This document shows, in pieces, positions 5,375 through 6,422 of a DNA stretch of 6,422 nt (positions are counted from its first letter, which is position 1; every line of letters starts with the position of its first letter). Under the pieces are notes generated by a model. That model was not told the DNA's origin. It worked only from the letters and a program-made list of their open reading frames with translations, and did not search any database. Location of the stretch: the NCBI GenBank assembly GCA_021804185.1, contig JAJZKL010000069.1, positions 1-6,422 on the forward strand, given 5' to 3'. This DNA is from Thermoplasmata archaeon (lineage in GTDB: Archaea > Thermoplasmatota > Thermoplasmata > Thermoplasmatales > Thermoplasmataceae). The position numbers were made by a program, and so were the translations under genes.

Positions 5375-6061
5375 ATGGGACAAGACTCTCAAGAGATAAG
5401 ACCAAAGGCCGCAGTCTCATGGAGTTCCGGAAAGGACTCTGCGTATGCGCTGTTCAGAACCATTGAGTCTGGGAATTATGAGGTAGTCGCGCTCCTGACA
5501 ACGGTAACCTCCACTTATGACCGGATATCCATGCATGGGGTTCGCAGGGCGTTGCTAGAGGAACAGTCACGTGCAACCGGCATTCCACTCATGGAGGTTG
5601 AGATACCGACAGGCTGCGATAATAAGACTTATGAGGAACAAATGGACAAGGCAACTGACCGAATGAAAGCCGAAGGTATTGAATACATCATCTTCGGGGA
5701 CATTTTTCTTCAGGATATCAGGGAATACAGGGAAAAGAATCTGAAAGGGACTGGCATTACTCCGGTCTTCCCGCTATGGGGGGAAAACACGCACGATCTT
5801 GCAAAGAAAATTATTGGATCGGGAATAGAGGCTGTAATCGTGTGTCTTGACCCGTCGAAGATTGACCGAAATTTTGGAGGAAACTCGTTTGATGCTGGAT
5901 TCCTGAACTCTATTCCGCAGGAAGCAGATCCTTGTGGAGAGAATGGTGAATTCCACACATTTGTTCATAATGCGCCATTTTTCAGGGGAAAGATCCCGGT
6001 TGTTGTCGGTGATAATGTAGAGAGGGATGGATTCCTGTTCACTGATTTGTATCTCGCATGA
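5375..6061 (+). CDS. PP-loop ATPase, DUF71/Dph6 (diphthine-ammonia ligase) family
   Basis: From ATG 5375 this is a 228-residue protein. The PP-loop WSSGKDSA (16-23) binds ATP for adenylation. GDIFLQDIREYRE (108-120), DPCGENGEFHTFV (185-197) and the C-terminal ERDGFLFTDL are signatures of COG2102. Dph6 makes the last amidation step of diphthamide on archaeal and eukaryotic EF2. However, YDRISMHGVR near 48-57 and the DPCGENGEFHTFV form are those of the bacterial-type subgroup, since archaeal Dph6 usually reads GEGGEYET. Bacteria lack diphthamide, and a cobalamin-salvage role has been proposed for some of that subgroup. The true substrate here is therefore uncertain, and acquisition from bacteria is possible. 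A TTG at 5363 would add four residues; the ATG is preferred. The gene lies inside a 105-bp inverted repeat and converges on the 96-residue frame downstream. Confidence 0.85.
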   Translation: MGQDSQEIRPKAAVSWSSGKDSAYALFRTIESGNYEVVALLTTVTSTYDRISMHGVRRALLEEQSRATGIPLMEVEIPTGCDNKTYEEQMDKATDRMKAEGIEYIIFGDIFLQDIREYREKNLKGTGITPVFPLWGENTHDLAKKIIGSGIEAVIVCLDPSKIDRNFGGNSFDAGFLNSIPQEADPCGENGEFHTFVHNAPFFRGKIPVVVGDNVERDGFLFTDLYLA

Positions 6062-6120
6062 TCATTGCAACTTCCAGGACCTGCCAGTTCTCCGTACCAT
6101 TTCCTGATATACGTGAAGGA

Positions 6121-6411
6121 TCAATCAAGTGTCGTCTGCTGCTGTGAATCAGAGTAGATGGAATACTTACCAAGGTCAAAGGATGAAAGTATAAGCCCCC
6201 TCAGACATTTGTAAAGAACCTGCCCCGGACTCTTTTCCGTGGGCTCAATAAGTATGTTGTTTGGCGGAATCTTAACTCCAGCCTCTGCGAGCTTCTCAAT
6301 ATAGACCGACCTCTGCATGGTCTGCTTTGAAAGATGAATATCGAATACACATTTACTGCATACATATGACGGCAATAGACTGTTAAACCTCACATGAATA
6401 CTGTTGCTCAT
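6121..6411 (-). CDS. Hypothetical 96-residue protein with CxxC motif
   Basis: ATG 6411 opens a 96-residue frame ending at the TGA at 6121. Residues 1-31 (with YVCSKC, Cys18 and Cys21) come from the right arm of the inverted repeat. Residues 32-96 are unique and include AEAGVKIPPNNILIEP and one further Cys (Cys69). No signal peptide or membrane segment is evident. I do not recognise the family. The frame is open to the window edge upstream, so the true start may lie outside. It converges with the Dph6-family gene, with 59 bases between the stops. The longer unique part suggests this is the fuller copy and the 50-residue frame on the other arm the truncated one. Confidence 0.45.
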   Translation of the reverse strand: MSNSIHVRFNSLLPSYVCSKCVFDIHLSKQTMQRSVYIEKLAEAGVKIPPNNILIEPTEKSPGQVLYKCLRGLILSSFDLGKYSIYSDSQQQTTLD

Positions 6412-6422
6412 TGATCCCGCTA
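6318..6422. repeat. Right arm of the 105-bp perfect inverted repeat (reaches window edge)
   Basis: This is the exact reverse complement of 5169-5273. Inner divergence begins at 6317. The outer end coincides with the end of the window, so the repeat may continue. A contig ending inside a repeat would look the same. Confidence 0.95.

Noticed and set aside
5710..5968. Minus-strand frames inside the Dph6-family gene
   Set aside because: They are antisense shadows of a well-conserved protein with no domain of their own.

Overview
The window looks like an accessory stretch of an archaeal chromosome, most likely a euryarchaeon of the Thermoplasmata type. That placement is inference. It rests on two archaeal-style AAA ATPases with C-terminal nuclease-like domains (DUF4143 and DUF234 families), an archaeal-looking radical SAM gene, AT-rich TATA-like boxes about 25-40 bases before start codons, and few Shine-Dalgarno motifs. 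No rRNA, tRNA or CRISPR array is visible.

Layout from left to right. Bases 1-203 (minus strand) hold the 5' part of a radical SAM gene. Bases about 180-1560 (minus strand) are a solo tnpB element of the IS200/IS605 superfamily without tnpA. Its right end carries a reRNA/omegaRNA-like 3' end that abuts and reads into the radical SAM gene. Bases 1609-1676 are a dense palindromic promoter region. It drives a 424-residue AAA ATPase/DUF4143 protein (1696-2970, plus strand). A 293-base convergent intergenic region follows, with a perfect 20-bp stem hairpin. Next is a 446-residue AAA ATPase/DUF234 protein (3264-4604, minus strand), which has a tandem operator-like repeat before its start. From 4897 to about 5138 lies a decayed second copy of the promoter palindrome and N-terminal region of the first ATPase. 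Finally, a perfect 105-bp inverted repeat (5169-5273 and 6318-6422) brackets a PP-loop ATPase gene of the DUF71/Dph6 family. Each repeat arm encodes the same 31-residue start of a small CxxC protein, and the two proteins have different C-termini.

How the pieces relate. The two intact ATPases are convergent, are not one operon, and each has its own symmetric promoter element, so each may be regulated separately and perhaps by itself. The region records repeated rearrangement: a tnpB insertion, a duplicated and decayed ATPase fragment, and an inverted repeat that could support inversion of the Dph6-family gene. The least explained parts are the conserved 26-bp palindrome shared by the live and dead ATPase loci, the tandem operator before the DUF234 ATPase, and the inverted repeat with paired CxxC reading frames. 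The right repeat arm runs into the window edge, so its full length is unknown and an assembly artefact cannot be excluded.
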